In this document: piece after piece, positions 50,099-58,551 of the stretch
How positions within the stretch are numbered: position 1 is the first letter of the stretch
How the letters are laid out: every line of letters begins with the position of its first letter
Origin: an uncultured Bacteroidales bacterium
Lineage (GTDB): Bacteria > Bacteroidota > Bacteroidia > Bacteroidales > UBA932
NCBI GenBank assembly: GCA_900316955.1
Contig: ONEX01000015.1
Location: forward strand, 16,519 to 80,518
DNA length: 64,000 bases
Direction: 5' to 3'
The notes under the pieces: model-generated
The model's database searches: none
What the model was told of the DNA's origin: nothing
Seen by the model: the letters and a program-made list of their open reading frames with translations, nothing else
Program-made: the position numbers and the translations under genes

Positions 50099-52171
50099 AT
50101 GAACACCAAAACGCTGCTTTCCCTCGCCCTGTGCCTGGCGGCCGTCGCCTGCGCGAAACCCTGCCGGGTCGTCTGGACCGAAGGTCCCACCGACCCGGAG
50201 TCCGGAAAGACCATCCACACGATGACCATCCAGAACCCGCCCGCCGGCACGGACTGGACCCTCTGGTTCTCCCAGTTCCGCACGCCCGTCAAGATGCAGG
50301 AAGGGGCGAAGGCGGAGATTCTCCACCACGGCGGCACCCTGTATCGCGTCGCCCCCACGGCGGAAGCGGAAGGGAACGAAATGGTCCTCCGCTACGAGGC
50401 CCGCGCCCTGGTGAACCAGTGCCGCGCCCCGGAAGGCTTCCATCTCCAGGTCAAGGGCGGGAAGCCCGTTCCCGTGGAGGCGGAATACGTGTTCCTCCCG
50501 TCGGAGCCGGTGCATACCTTCGACTATACGCCCGCGGACCTGACGGTCTTCGACATGATTCCCCGCCTGAAGAAGGTCGATATCACCGAGGGCACGACCC
50601 CGATCTCGGACGACATCCCCTGGGACCTGGTGGAAGGCAAACAGCCCGGCTGGTACAAAATCACCATCAACGGCGAGATCGCCATCGAGGCGGCCGACGA
50701 GGACGGCTTGTATTACGCGGCCGTCACCCTGAACAACCTCAGGAGCAACGCCGGCCACAATCCCGTCCCGAACGCCGTCGTGGAAGACTGGCCGGACCTC
50801 CCCTACCGCGGCATCATGCTGGACGTGAGCCGGAACTTCACGACGAAGGCCGACCTCCTGAAGCTCATCGACATCCTGGCCCATTACAAGGTGAATCGCC
50901 TGCACCTGCACTTCGGTGACGACGAGGGCTGGCGTGTGGAGATGGACGGTCTCCCGGAACTCACTTCTTACGGCGCCTACCGCAGCATTCCGACCTTGAA
51001 CGAGGACGGCACGATTTCGGAGCCCGATGCCCTGTTCTACTCCTACTGTGTCACCCCGGACCGGAACGACACCCAGACCACCGGCAACGGTTTCTACACC
51101 AAGGCCGACTACATCGACATCCTCCGGTACGCCGACGCCCGCCATATGCTCGTCGTGCCCGAATTCGACATCCCGGGCCATTCCCGCGCCGCAGTCAAGT
51201 CGATGGAATACCGCTACCGGACGACCGGTGACGCGACCTACCGGCTCTTCGACCCGGCCGACACGTCCAAGTACAATTCCGCGCAGGACTACTGCGACAA
51301 CGTGATCGACGTTTCCCTGCCTTCCACCTATGCCTTCATCGAGAAGGTGTTCGACAACCTCATCGCCCTCCACGCCGAGGCCGGCGTCCCGCTGGAAGCC
51401 GTCCACATCGGCGGTGACGAAGTTCCGGACGGCTCCTGGGAAGGCTCTCCTTCCTGCCAGGCGCTGATGAAGGCGAACGGCGTGAAGGACGTCGACTGGC
51501 TCAAAGACTACTTCACGAACCGCGTGCTGGACATCGCGGAGGCCCGCGGCGTGAAGATCGCCGGCTGGCAGGAAGTCGCGCAGCACCTGGAGCCCGCCAC
51601 CTACGAAAGGGTGAAGCGGAACCTCGCCTTCACGAACTTCTGGGCGGTTTCCCGCGGCCGGGACGTGATCGGCTACAACTTCGCCAACGACGGGATTCCC
51701 GTGGTGCTCTCAAACTCCTCCAACGCCTATTTCGACCTCGCCTACAACTGGTCCAAGACCGAGCGGGGACACTCCTGGGCGGGATTCATCGACGAGCGCC
51801 GCTCGTTCTCCTTCCTGCCGTACGACCTGTACAAGTCCGTCCGCTGGGACGACAAGGGAGAACCGAAGGACCTGGCCACGGCCAGCGACGGAAAGCCGGC
51901 CCTGACAGCCGCCGGCAAGCCGTACATCCTCGGCGTGCAGGGGCAGCTGTGGTCCGAGACGCTGCGCAGTTTCGACCACGTGACGTACTACCTGTTCCCG
52001 AAGGCGCTCGGCCTGTTCGAGCGCGGCTGGAACGCCTCCCCGGCATGGGCGGAGACCACGCAGCCGGACGATCCGGCCTTCGTGGCGGACTTCGACCGCT
52101 TCTTCACGACCATCGTGGAGCGGGAATATCCCTACTACGAAAGCCTCGGCATTTCCTGGCACCGCCACTGA
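50099..52171 (+). CDS. GH20 beta-N-acetylhexosaminidase lipoprotein
   Basis: A 690-residue lipoprotein (LAAVAC). After an N-terminal family-20 lid domain, the barrel has HLHFGDDEGWRVEMDGLP, VPEFDIPGHSRAAVKSM and the catalytic pair D440-E441 in HIGGDEVPDG, ending with WSETLRS. The enzyme removes terminal GlcNAc/GalNAc by substrate-assisted catalysis. Chitobiose released by GH18 would be a natural substrate. It is divergent from the ROK-led array and is followed 7 bp later by the XylR-type regulator. Confidence 0.95.
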   Translation: MNTKTLLSLALCLAAVACAKPCRVVWTEGPTDPESGKTIHTMTIQNPPAGTDWTLWFSQFRTPVKMQEGAKAEILHHGGTLYRVAPTAEAEGNEMVLRYEARALVNQCRAPEGFHLQVKGGKPVPVEAEYVFLPSEPVHTFDYTPADLTVFDMIPRLKKVDITEGTTPISDDIPWDLVEGKQPGWYKITINGEIAIEAADEDGLYYAAVTLNNLRSNAGHNPVPNAVVEDWPDLPYRGIMLDVSRNFTTKADLLKLIDILAHYKVNRLHLHFGDDEGWRVEMDGLPELTSYGAYRSIPTLNEDGTISEPDALFYSYCVTPDRNDTQTTGNGFYTKADYIDILRYADARHMLVVPEFDIPGHSRAAVKSMEYRYRTTGDATYRLFDPADTSKYNSAQDYCDNVIDVSLPSTYAFIEKVFDNLIALHAEAGVPLEAVHIGGDEVPDGSWEGSPSCQALMKANGVKDVDWLKDYFTNRVLDIAEARGVKIAGWQEVAQHLEPATYERVKRNLAFTNFWAVSRGRDVIGYNFANDGIPVVLSNSSNAYFDLAYNWSKTERGHSWAGFIDERRSFSFLPYDLYKSVRWDDKGEPKDLATASDGKPALTAAGKPYILGVQGQLWSETLRSFDHVTYYLFPKALGLFERGWNASPAWAETTQPDDPAFVADFDRFFTTIVEREYPYYESLGISWHRH

Positions 52172-52178
52172 TCCGCCG

Positions 52179-53348
52179 ATGATCCGCGTCCTCATCATAT
52201 CCGACTTCACGGAATCCTTCTCCCACAAGCTCCTCGCCGGCATCGTGGACTACTCCCGCCGCAAGGAGCAGTGGATCGTCCGCCGGATGCCGCCCGACTA
52301 CAAGGCCAAGATCGGCATCCCGGGCGTCATCCACGTGGCCAAGGACTGGGACATCGACGCGGTGATCGGCCAGTTCGAGCCCACGGATGACGTCGGCCTG
52401 TTCGCCGAGAGCGGGATCGTCGCCATCGCGCAGGACTACAAGAAGAAATTCACCACGATCCCAAACATCACGGCCGACTACATCGGCACGGGTCGGATGG
52501 CCGCCAAGTTCTTCCTGGACAGGGGTTTCCGGAACTTCGGGTTCTTCGGCTTCAACGACGTGTGCTGGTCGGACGAGCGCTGCGAGGGATTCCGGCGCGA
52601 AGTGGAAGCCGCCGGCTTCGGCGACTCCTTCTACGCCTACCGGATGCAGGAGATCGAGATGGTCTGGCACTACCAGCGCAACCGCGTGCGCGAATGGCTC
52701 CGGATGATTCCGAAGCCCATCGCCATCATGGCCTGCGACGACAACCAGGGGGCCAACCTCATCGAGGCCTGCCACGGCATCGGCATCAAGATCCCGTCGG
52801 AGGTGTCCGTCATCGGGGTGGACAACGACGAGTCGCTGTGCAGCCTGGGCAGCACCACCCTGACCAGCATCCAGATCGACATCGAGGAAGGCGGCCGGGA
52901 GACGGCGGCCCTCGTGGAGAAGCTCGTCGCGGATTCCGCCGCCCCGGCGGAGGACGTCGTGCTGAAACCCGTCAAGATCGTGAGCCGAATGTCCACGGCC
53001 GCCTTCGCCACGAACGACCAGCAGATCCTGAAGGCCATCCTGTACATCCACAAGAACGCCCTGAAGAAGATTTCAGTGGGGGACGTGATGGTGGAAGCGG
53101 CCCTGTCGCGCAGGCTCCTGGAGCGGCGCTTCAAGAGCGTCACCGGGAAGACCCTGTACGAGTACATCACCGACCTGAAACTCAAGCACTTCGCTGAGCT
53201 GCTCGAGGACACGGACGAACAGGTGATCAACATCGCCCTGTCCATGGGCGAGAACGATACCAAGAGTATTTCCCGCCGGTTCAAGCAGCTGTACGGCTGC
53301 ACGCCGGTGGAATGGAGAGAGAAACAACGAAAGAACAAGTCAGTATGA
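52179..53348 (+). CDS. XylR-type transcriptional regulator (LacI-like sensor plus AraC HTH)
   Basis: A 389-residue cytoplasmic regulator. Residues ~1-270 are a periplasmic-binding-protein-like sensor, with LIISDFTESFSHKLLAGI at the start and VIGVDNDESLCSLGSTTLTSI in the second lobe. Residues ~280-385 carry two AraC-type helix-turn-helices (VEAALSRRLLERRFKSVTG, NIALSMGENDTKSISRRFKQ). The family senses an intracellular monosaccharide and activates uptake and catabolic genes. Placed here it is the likely regulator of the divergent GH20 and ROK transcription units. The next gene overlaps it by 4 bp (ATGA). Confidence 0.9.
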   Translation: MIRVLIISDFTESFSHKLLAGIVDYSRRKEQWIVRRMPPDYKAKIGIPGVIHVAKDWDIDAVIGQFEPTDDVGLFAESGIVAIAQDYKKKFTTIPNITADYIGTGRMAAKFFLDRGFRNFGFFGFNDVCWSDERCEGFRREVEAAGFGDSFYAYRMQEIEMVWHYQRNRVREWLRMIPKPIAIMACDDNQGANLIEACHGIGIKIPSEVSVIGVDNDESLCSLGSTTLTSIQIDIEEGGRETAALVEKLVADSAAPAEDVVLKPVKIVSRMSTAAFATNDQQILKAILYIHKNALKKISVGDVMVEAALSRRLLERRFKSVTGKTLYEYITDLKLKHFAELLEDTDEQVINIALSMGENDTKSISRRFKQLYGCTPVEWREKQRKNKSV

Positions 53349-54589
53349 AACGGATTTTCCTGGCCGCCTGCCTCGCCGCGGCCACCCTGGCCGCCTCCGC
53401 CCAGCAGCCCGACTTCGAGGCGCAGCTGAAAGCGCACCCCGAACTCCTGGCGGGGACGGACTACCTGTGCCCGACCGGCCCGGCGGCGCTCACCAAGGCG
53501 CCGAAGGGCTACAAGGTCTTCTATATCAGCCATTACGGCCGCCACGGCGCCCGCTACGCCTGGCAAAGCGACATCTATGACTGGATGAACGCCACCTTCA
53601 CCGAAGCCGCGGAGGCGGGCAACCTCACGAAGTACGGCCTGGACTACAAACGCCGCTTCGACAGCCTGTATCCGGAGGTCCGCTACCGCGTGGGCGACCT
53701 CTCGCGCAAGGGCTGGAAGCAGCAGGAGAAGCTGGCGGAAAGGATGTACAAGAACTTCCCGAAGGTGTTCCCCGACGGGGCCGAGGTCCGCGCGTGGACA
53801 TCGACCTCCACCCGCTGCGTGATGACGATGTCCGCCTTCTGCCAGGGGCTCAAGGGGATGAACCCGGACATCGACCTGTACGAGAACTTCGGCAAGGTCT
53901 TCCTCCCGGCCATCCTGCCCCAGGACAGCGGCAATCCCTTCCGGGACAAGAACTTCGAGCAGACTCCGGTGAAGATTCCCGAGACCTGGCGGCAGTACAT
54001 CGACCGCACCGTCGACACCAAGGGCATCCTCGGCCGCCTCTTCAAAAGCATCGACCAGGCCGTGAAGCCCGAGAAACAGTGGGACTTCCTCTCCTACCTG
54101 TGGTTCTACGCGCAGGGGATGAACAGCCTGGACACCGACCTGGATTTCAATGACCTGTTCACGGACGAGGAGCTCGTCGACCTCTGGAAGGTGGACAACT
54201 TCCAGTTCTACACCGAGATCTGGCCCACGCACAAGGGCTACCAGCCCATCGTGGACGACATCATCGCCAAGGCCGACGACCGCATCGCCGCCGGCCGCAT
54301 CGGCGCCGACCTCCGCTTCGGGCACGACTACACGATCCTGCCCCTGATGCAGATCCTGGACGTGAACGGGATGGGCCACGACATCCTGACGGCCGACGAG
54401 ATCCCCGTCTGGAGCCAGACCTACCGGGTGCCGATGGGCGCGAACCTCCAGCTGGTCTTCTACCGCGCCAACAAGAAGCCCGTCCTCTTCAAGGTGCTCC
54501 TCAACGGCGAAGAAGCCCGCCTCCCCCTGGAGACGGACAACTGGCCCTACTACGACTGGCAGGCCTTCAAGGCCCGGTACGGGAGGTAG
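53345..54589 (+). CDS. Histidine-acid phosphatase, MINPP-like
   Basis: A 414-residue secreted phosphatase (signal peptide ending LAASAQ). The active-site motif is YGRHGARY with nucleophile His67, and the acid pair is HD at 327-328 in RFGHDYT. That HD form places it in the multiple-inositol-polyphosphate-phosphatase-like branch of the histidine phosphatases. It starts inside the regulator stop codon, so translation is coupled. Together with the alkaline phosphatase it gives the locus two unrelated phosphatases. A phytate or phosphorylated-glycan role is inference. Confidence 0.92.
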   Translation: MKRIFLAACLAAATLAASAQQPDFEAQLKAHPELLAGTDYLCPTGPAALTKAPKGYKVFYISHYGRHGARYAWQSDIYDWMNATFTEAAEAGNLTKYGLDYKRRFDSLYPEVRYRVGDLSRKGWKQQEKLAERMYKNFPKVFPDGAEVRAWTSTSTRCVMTMSAFCQGLKGMNPDIDLYENFGKVFLPAILPQDSGNPFRDKNFEQTPVKIPETWRQYIDRTVDTKGILGRLFKSIDQAVKPEKQWDFLSYLWFYAQGMNSLDTDLDFNDLFTDEELVDLWKVDNFQFYTEIWPTHKGYQPIVDDIIAKADDRIAAGRIGADLRFGHDYTILPLMQILDVNGMGHDILTADEIPVWSQTYRVPMGANLQLVFYRANKKPVLFKVLLNGEEARLPLETDNWPYYDWQAFKARYGR

Positions 54590-54596
54590 GCTGGCC

Positions 54597-54670
54597 CCTG
54601 AGCTTATCGAAGGGCCGGCCCGCAGACATTGGTCATTTCGAGCGGAACCCCAGGCGGCGTCGAGAAATCT
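54597..54670. repeat. REP-like intergenic palindromic repeats
   Basis: CCTGAGCTTATCGAAGG (54597-54613) is a one- to three-base variant of the repeats inside the GH18 linker. It sits in a GGCCC/GGGCC palindrome. A second imperfect palindrome follows (ATTTCGA at 54635 with TCGAGAAAT near 54660). Such short palindromes are scattered genome-wide in many Bacteroidetes. This stretch lies just past the stop of the histidine phosphatase gene. Confidence 0.6.
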
Positions 54671-54721
54671 TCCCTCTTGTCCCGTCGAATGGAAACACTT
54701 GATTGATCGCCCAATACGAAA

Positions 54722-54753
54722 AATTGCCTGGTCCAAATAGACCAGGCAATTTC
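54722..54753. terminator. Strong bidirectional terminator
   Basis: AAATTGCCTGGTC and GACCAGGCAATTT form a perfect 13-bp stem with loop CAAATA. It is flanked by CTTTTAA on one side and poly-A on the other, so it can stop both the histidine phosphatase transcript and the ThiL-like transcript. Confidence 0.85.
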
Positions 54754-54806
54754 TTTTAACTTACTGAAATACAAGCACTTCCATCCAACGGGGCTTGTAG
54801 GAGCAA

Positions 54807-55814
54807 TCAGGCCTCGCTTTCGTTTTTCCACCCCTGCGCCTTCACCGGGAACTCGACCCCTTCGGGGGTGACGAGGACGGCGCCGGCGTCGGGCTGGGCG
54901 AGGTGGCCGATGATGTCGAAGGTCTGGAAATCCCGGCGGAACTTCTCCAGGTGCAGGATCGGCACCGTGAAGAGGAGCCGCATATCGTCGCCACCATTGA
55001 AAGCGGCGGAAACCGGGTCGATGTCCAGCTGCTTGCCGAGCTGGAAAGTGTTGCCTTCGAAGGGAATATGGTCCGCATAGACCTTGACGCCGAGGCCGCT
55101 GTCGCGCTGCAGGCGCTTCAGGGCGTCGCCGAGGCCTTTCGTGACGAAATATCCGTAGGACGGATAGATTTCCGCGTCCTCCAGCTTGGAGACGACGGCG
55201 GCGTCCAGTTCCGGACGCAGGTAGTCGCCCACGAACATCTTCCAGGAGGACATATCGGGCTGCTGGCCGGTCTTCTCGAAATCCTTCCGTCCTTTTTCCA
55301 GCACCTGCAGGCCCAGATAGGCCGCGCCCAGGCGGCCGGAGATGCACAGCAGGTCCTTCGATTTGGCGGCCATTCGCCGCTTATCGGTGATGAGCGAGGT
55401 TTCACCCGTCGCCGCCAGGCTGATGAAAAGCCCGTTGTTGGAGGGCTGCAGATCCAGGTTCACGGCTTCGAAGCCGTGTTCCTTCGCTGCGACCGTGATG
55501 CCCATCCAAAGGTCCTTCACGTGGTCGAAGTTCAGTTTGGAGGAGACCCCCAGGATCACATTCAGCAGTTTCGGGTGCGCGAGGGAGGCGTACAACTCGC
55601 CCACCGTCCCGACGACGCACTTGTAACCCAGGTGCTTCAGCGGGAAATACACGAGGTTGAAGTCGATGCCCTCGAGGAACATCCGCGCGGCGGTATGGAC
55701 CTTGCCCCCGTTCGCGGCGGTGTAGGTCAATCCCGGAACGGGATGATAAGCAGAGAGGCGATAGAGCTGGTCTATCGCCTCTACTTTACCGATGTCCGAA
55801 AAACTTTCGGCCAT
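54807..55814 (-). CDS. ThiL-like protein without catalytic aspartates
   Basis: A 335-residue protein, started at 55814 (MAESFSDIGKVEA). It follows the thiamine-phosphate kinase (PurM/AIR-synthase) fold throughout: FLEGIDFNLVYFPLKHLGYK, LLCISGRLGAAYLGLQVLEKG, and the C-terminal FNGGDDMRLLFTVP. However, the usual GDDAAV is replaced by a non-acidic stretch, CVTGDLG reads CISGRLG, and the DISDGL motif reads FVTKGLG. The ATP/Mg-binding aspartates therefore appear lost. It may be a non-catalytic paralogue or have a changed substrate. It begins 2 bp before the TonB stop region, so it is cotranscribed with TonB. Confidence 0.78.
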   Translation of the reverse strand: MAESFSDIGKVEAIDQLYRLSAYHPVPGLTYTAANGGKVHTAARMFLEGIDFNLVYFPLKHLGYKCVVGTVGELYASLAHPKLLNVILGVSSKLNFDHVKDLWMGITVAAKEHGFEAVNLDLQPSNNGLFISLAATGETSLITDKRRMAAKSKDLLCISGRLGAAYLGLQVLEKGRKDFEKTGQQPDMSSWKMFVGDYLRPELDAAVVSKLEDAEIYPSYGYFVTKGLGDALKRLQRDSGLGVKVYADHIPFEGNTFQLGKQLDIDPVSAAFNGGDDMRLLFTVPILHLEKFRRDFQTFDIIGHLAQPDAGAVLVTPEGVEFPVKAQGWKNESEA

Positions 55815-55816
55815 AC

Positions 55817-56509
55817 TTATCGGAGTTGGAAGATCACCGGGAAGGTGTAGGTCACCTTGACGGCGCGGTCGCGCTGCTTGCCGGGCTTCCACTTCGGGGA
55901 GCTGGAGACAACGCGGACGGCTTCCTTGTCCAGGGATTCGTCGACACCACGGAGGACCTTCACGTTGGTCACGCGGCCGTCGGCTTCCACGGTGAACTGG
56001 AGGGTGACACGGCCCTGCACTCCGTTCTCCTTCGCGATTTCGGGATAGACGAGCTTGGAGTTCACCCACTTCGAGAACTCGTTCGCATCGCCGCCGTTGA
56101 AGGACGGCTTCTGTTCCACGAGCTGGAACGGGATGGCCTCTTCCTCGACTTCCTCTTCCACAACCTCGGCTTCCTTGTAGTCCATGATCTCGACGCCGGT
56201 GTTGTCGTCTTCGAGGTTCATGAACATGTCGTCATCGAGCTTGATGTCATCGTCCACGATGTCGATCTGGTCGGAAAGGACGGGGATGTTCGGGGCCTCG
56301 GGGGGCGGCGGAGGGGTGTCGTTCTGGATGGCGACCATTTCCTCTTCGACGAGGACCTGGGTGGTGTCCTCGAGGACAGCCACCTGCGCGTCCTTGGAGG
56401 AGTGCTCGAAAGCTGCCCACACGATACCGAGCGCGACCACGAGGCCGATCTCCGTGAAGAGCAGTTTCTTGTTCTCCAAGCTGGCTTTTTCGGATTTCTT
56501 AATTTCCAT
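55817..56509 (-). CDS. TonB energy transducer (downstream paralogue)
   Basis: A 230-residue protein starting MEIKKSEKASLENKK. A short cytoplasmic tail is followed by one transmembrane helix (LLFTEIGLVVALGIVWAAF), a Pro/acid-rich periplasmic linker (TPPPPPEAPNIPV, then Asp/Glu runs), and the TonB C-terminal domain from about residue 150 (LVYPEIAKENGVQGRVTLQF, VVSSSPKWKPGKQRDRAVKV). It couples the proton motive force to SusC-type transporters. It lies 2 bp before the ThiL-like gene and about 200 bp after its close paralogue. Confidence 0.9.
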   Translation of the reverse strand: MEIKKSEKASLENKKLLFTEIGLVVALGIVWAAFEHSSKDAQVAVLEDTTQVLVEEEMVAIQNDTPPPPPEAPNIPVLSDQIDIVDDDIKLDDDMFMNLEDDNTGVEIMDYKEAEVVEEEVEEEAIPFQLVEQKPSFNGGDANEFSKWVNSKLVYPEIAKENGVQGRVTLQFTVEADGRVTNVKVLRGVDESLDKEAVRVVSSSPKWKPGKQRDRAVKVTYTFPVIFQLR

Positions 56510-56706
56510 ACTTATTGTTTTTTGTGGTTTTTCACTGATGCAAAGGTCGGTATTCCCTCGCAAGGGTGCAAACATTTCCGGAAAAACCTTCTCGCAGACG
56601 CGTGTTAAATATATATTGATAATCAGGCAGTTACGAGAATTCCGTTTTTGCGGTTTCTCGCAACTGCCCGAAAACATGCCGTTTACCACCGAAATCCGGT
56701 CGTTCA

Positions 56707-57396
56707 CTAACGCAGCCGATAGATGACCGGGAAGGTGTAGGAGACCTTGACGGCGCGGTCCCGCTGACGGCCCGGCTCCCACTTCGGTGAGGAGGAAACG
56801 ACCCGGACCGCCTCCTGAGCCAGGGACTCGTCCGGCGCGCTGAGAACTTTCACGTCCTCCAGGCGACCGTCCTTGCTGATGGTGAACTGAAGTGTGACCC
56901 GGCCCTCGACGCCGTTCTCCTTGGCAATCTCCGGATACACCAGTTTGGCGTTCACCCACTTCGAGAACTCGTTTGCGTCGCCTCCGTTGAAGGACGGTTT
57001 CTGGTCGACAATGACAAACGGGATGGGATCGTCCTCCACCTCTTCCTCGACAACCTCCTGCCGGACATACTCCTGGATGTCCACAGGGACGTCCGTGTCG
57101 TCCAGGCTCTGGAAGTCCAGGTCCACGGTGACGTCGTCATCGACAATCTCCAGCTCGTCCGACAGCATCGGCAGGGCCGGCGCTTCCGGTGCGGGCGGGG
57201 GCGTATCCAGCGGGATAGCAAAGATGTCTTCCGGTTCCTCGATCTTTGTATTCCCCTGCAGGAGGGCGACTTCTTTCGCGCGGGTGGTACTTTCAAAGCC
57301 CGCGAAGACCACGAGGAGGGCTGCGATAAGCCCCACCTCGGCAAAGATCAGCCGCTTGTTCTCGAGGCTGGCCTTTTCTGTTTTCTTGATTTCCAT
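56707..57396 (-). CDS. TonB energy transducer (upstream paralogue)
   Basis: A 229-residue protein starting MEIKKTEKASLENKR, homologous over its full length to the next gene, including the membrane helix, the TPPPAPEAPALPM linker and the C-terminal domain (GVEGRVTLQF, PKWEPGRQRDRAVKV). The two likely arose by tandem duplication. The 197-bp spacer between them holds a possible separate promoter. Which SusC proteins each partners cannot be told from sequence. Confidence 0.9.
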   Translation of the reverse strand: MEIKKTEKASLENKRLIFAEVGLIAALLVVFAGFESTTRAKEVALLQGNTKIEEPEDIFAIPLDTPPPAPEAPALPMLSDELEIVDDDVTVDLDFQSLDDTDVPVDIQEYVRQEVVEEEVEDDPIPFVIVDQKPSFNGGDANEFSKWVNAKLVYPEIAKENGVEGRVTLQFTISKDGRLEDVKVLSAPDESLAQEAVRVVSSSPKWEPGRQRDRAVKVSYTFPVIYRLR

Positions 57397-57537
57397 GGCG
57401 CAATGTGTTAAGGGTTTGACTTGGTGCAAAGTTACCCCCGGAAATGCGCGAAATCAATGACAGGTGACCGTTGCGAACTCGCAAAGCGTAATTCGCAACA
57501 ACCTGAGAAACAACGGATTATAAAACTGCGAGATGCC

Positions 57538-58521
57538 TTATTTCTCCAAGCACGCCAGGAAGTCCTCGCTGTCGGGCGAGGAGGAGGCTTTGATGCGCTC
57601 CTTGAGGCGATAGAGGCGGTTGTAGACGTAGGGTTTGTCTTTCTCCAGGAGGGTGGAGATGGTGGTGGCGGAGAAGCCGGAGGCGGTGAAGAGGTACAGG
57701 AGGAAGTCCTCGTCCTTCCACTTGGGGAAGGCGGCGCGGAGGCGTTTCATCACGCCGCCGGTGCGCTCGTCCAGGGACTGTTCCAGGTTCTTCTGCGCCT
57801 TCGTGTCGCTGCGGAGGCCTTCCACGATGGCCTTCACCTCGCTGAGGATGCGCGGCTGGAGATTGGAGGTTCCCTCAAAGACATAGTACTGCTCGCACAG
57901 GCGGTCCAGCGTGTCGATTCCGCCCAGGCGCGGCCGGTCCGCCTTGAGGGCGGAAAGTTTGGACTGCAGGTCCTCCGCGGCGGACAGGTAGCGCTCGTTC
58001 TCCGCCTGCTTTTCCGCGAGGAGACGCTCCGTCTGGATCTTCCGGGCCCAGAAATAGAGCACCAGGGTGGCCAGGACGCCGGCGACGAGGAGCGCGAGCA
58101 TGCCGAGCCGGCTGCGCGAGCGCTCGATGTCGCGCGCGACGGCCCCCGCTTTCCGGAACGACACCATCCCGCTGCCGTATCGGCCTACTGCGGTCTGGAT
58201 CGTGCCCATGAGCTCCCACGCCCGCATCCGCTCCACGGCCGGTCCGTTCGCCTCGAAATACAGGCAGGCGCGCTCCAGCGCGGCCTCGGACGCATCGTCC
58301 AGGAAATAATACGTGCGGTAAAAGGCTTCGGCGGACAGGAAATCGTACTCCGCCTTCTCCCGGTCGCTGGCGAGGTCCACACGGGAAACCCCGTCCAGGA
58401 TGTACAGGGCGCTGTCCGGATGGTCCTCGATCACCCGCTCCGCCGAGCGCAGGGCGGGATTCCCCCTTCCGCATGAAAACGCGAAAAGGAGCAGAAGCAG
58501 GTATGCGAGCCGGAACTTCAT
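57538..58521 (-). CDS. Membrane-anchored TPR-like regulator with C-terminal HTH-like domain
   Basis: About 327 residues from the ATG at 58521 (MKFRLAYLLLLLFAFSC), which gives a lipobox-like N-terminus. The N-terminal ~120 residues look TPR-like (AERVIEDHPDSALYILDG, ASEAALERACLYFE). A transmembrane helix follows (LALLVAGVLATLVLYF), then a coiled coil (RLLAEKQAENERYLSAAEDL), and a C-terminal region with FTASGFSATTISTLLEKDK and YVYNRLYRLKERI that resembles an HTH. Such proteins in Bacteroidales are thought to be regulators, but none of this is proven. It begins 30 bp after the dnaE stop. Confidence 0.7.
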   Translation of the reverse strand: MKFRLAYLLLLLFAFSCGRGNPALRSAERVIEDHPDSALYILDGVSRVDLASDREKAEYDFLSAEAFYRTYYFLDDASEAALERACLYFEANGPAVERMRAWELMGTIQTAVGRYGSGMVSFRKAGAVARDIERSRSRLGMLALLVAGVLATLVLYFWARKIQTERLLAEKQAENERYLSAAEDLQSKLSALKADRPRLGGIDTLDRLCEQYYVFEGTSNLQPRILSEVKAIVEGLRSDTKAQKNLEQSLDERTGGVMKRLRAAFPKWKDEDFLLYLFTASGFSATTISTLLEKDKPYVYNRLYRLKERIKASSSPDSEDFLACLEK

Positions 58522-58551
58522 CGGATACAAGCGCATGCAAAAACCGCACCC

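Noticed and set aside
24064-54589. N-glycan (endo-beta-N-acetylglucosaminidase) locus
   Set aside because: Both GH18 proteins have the chitinase-type DWEYP ending of the catalytic motif, and no GH92 or GH130 mannose enzyme is present. I kept chitin-type substrates as the first hypothesis, without excluding N-glycans entirely.
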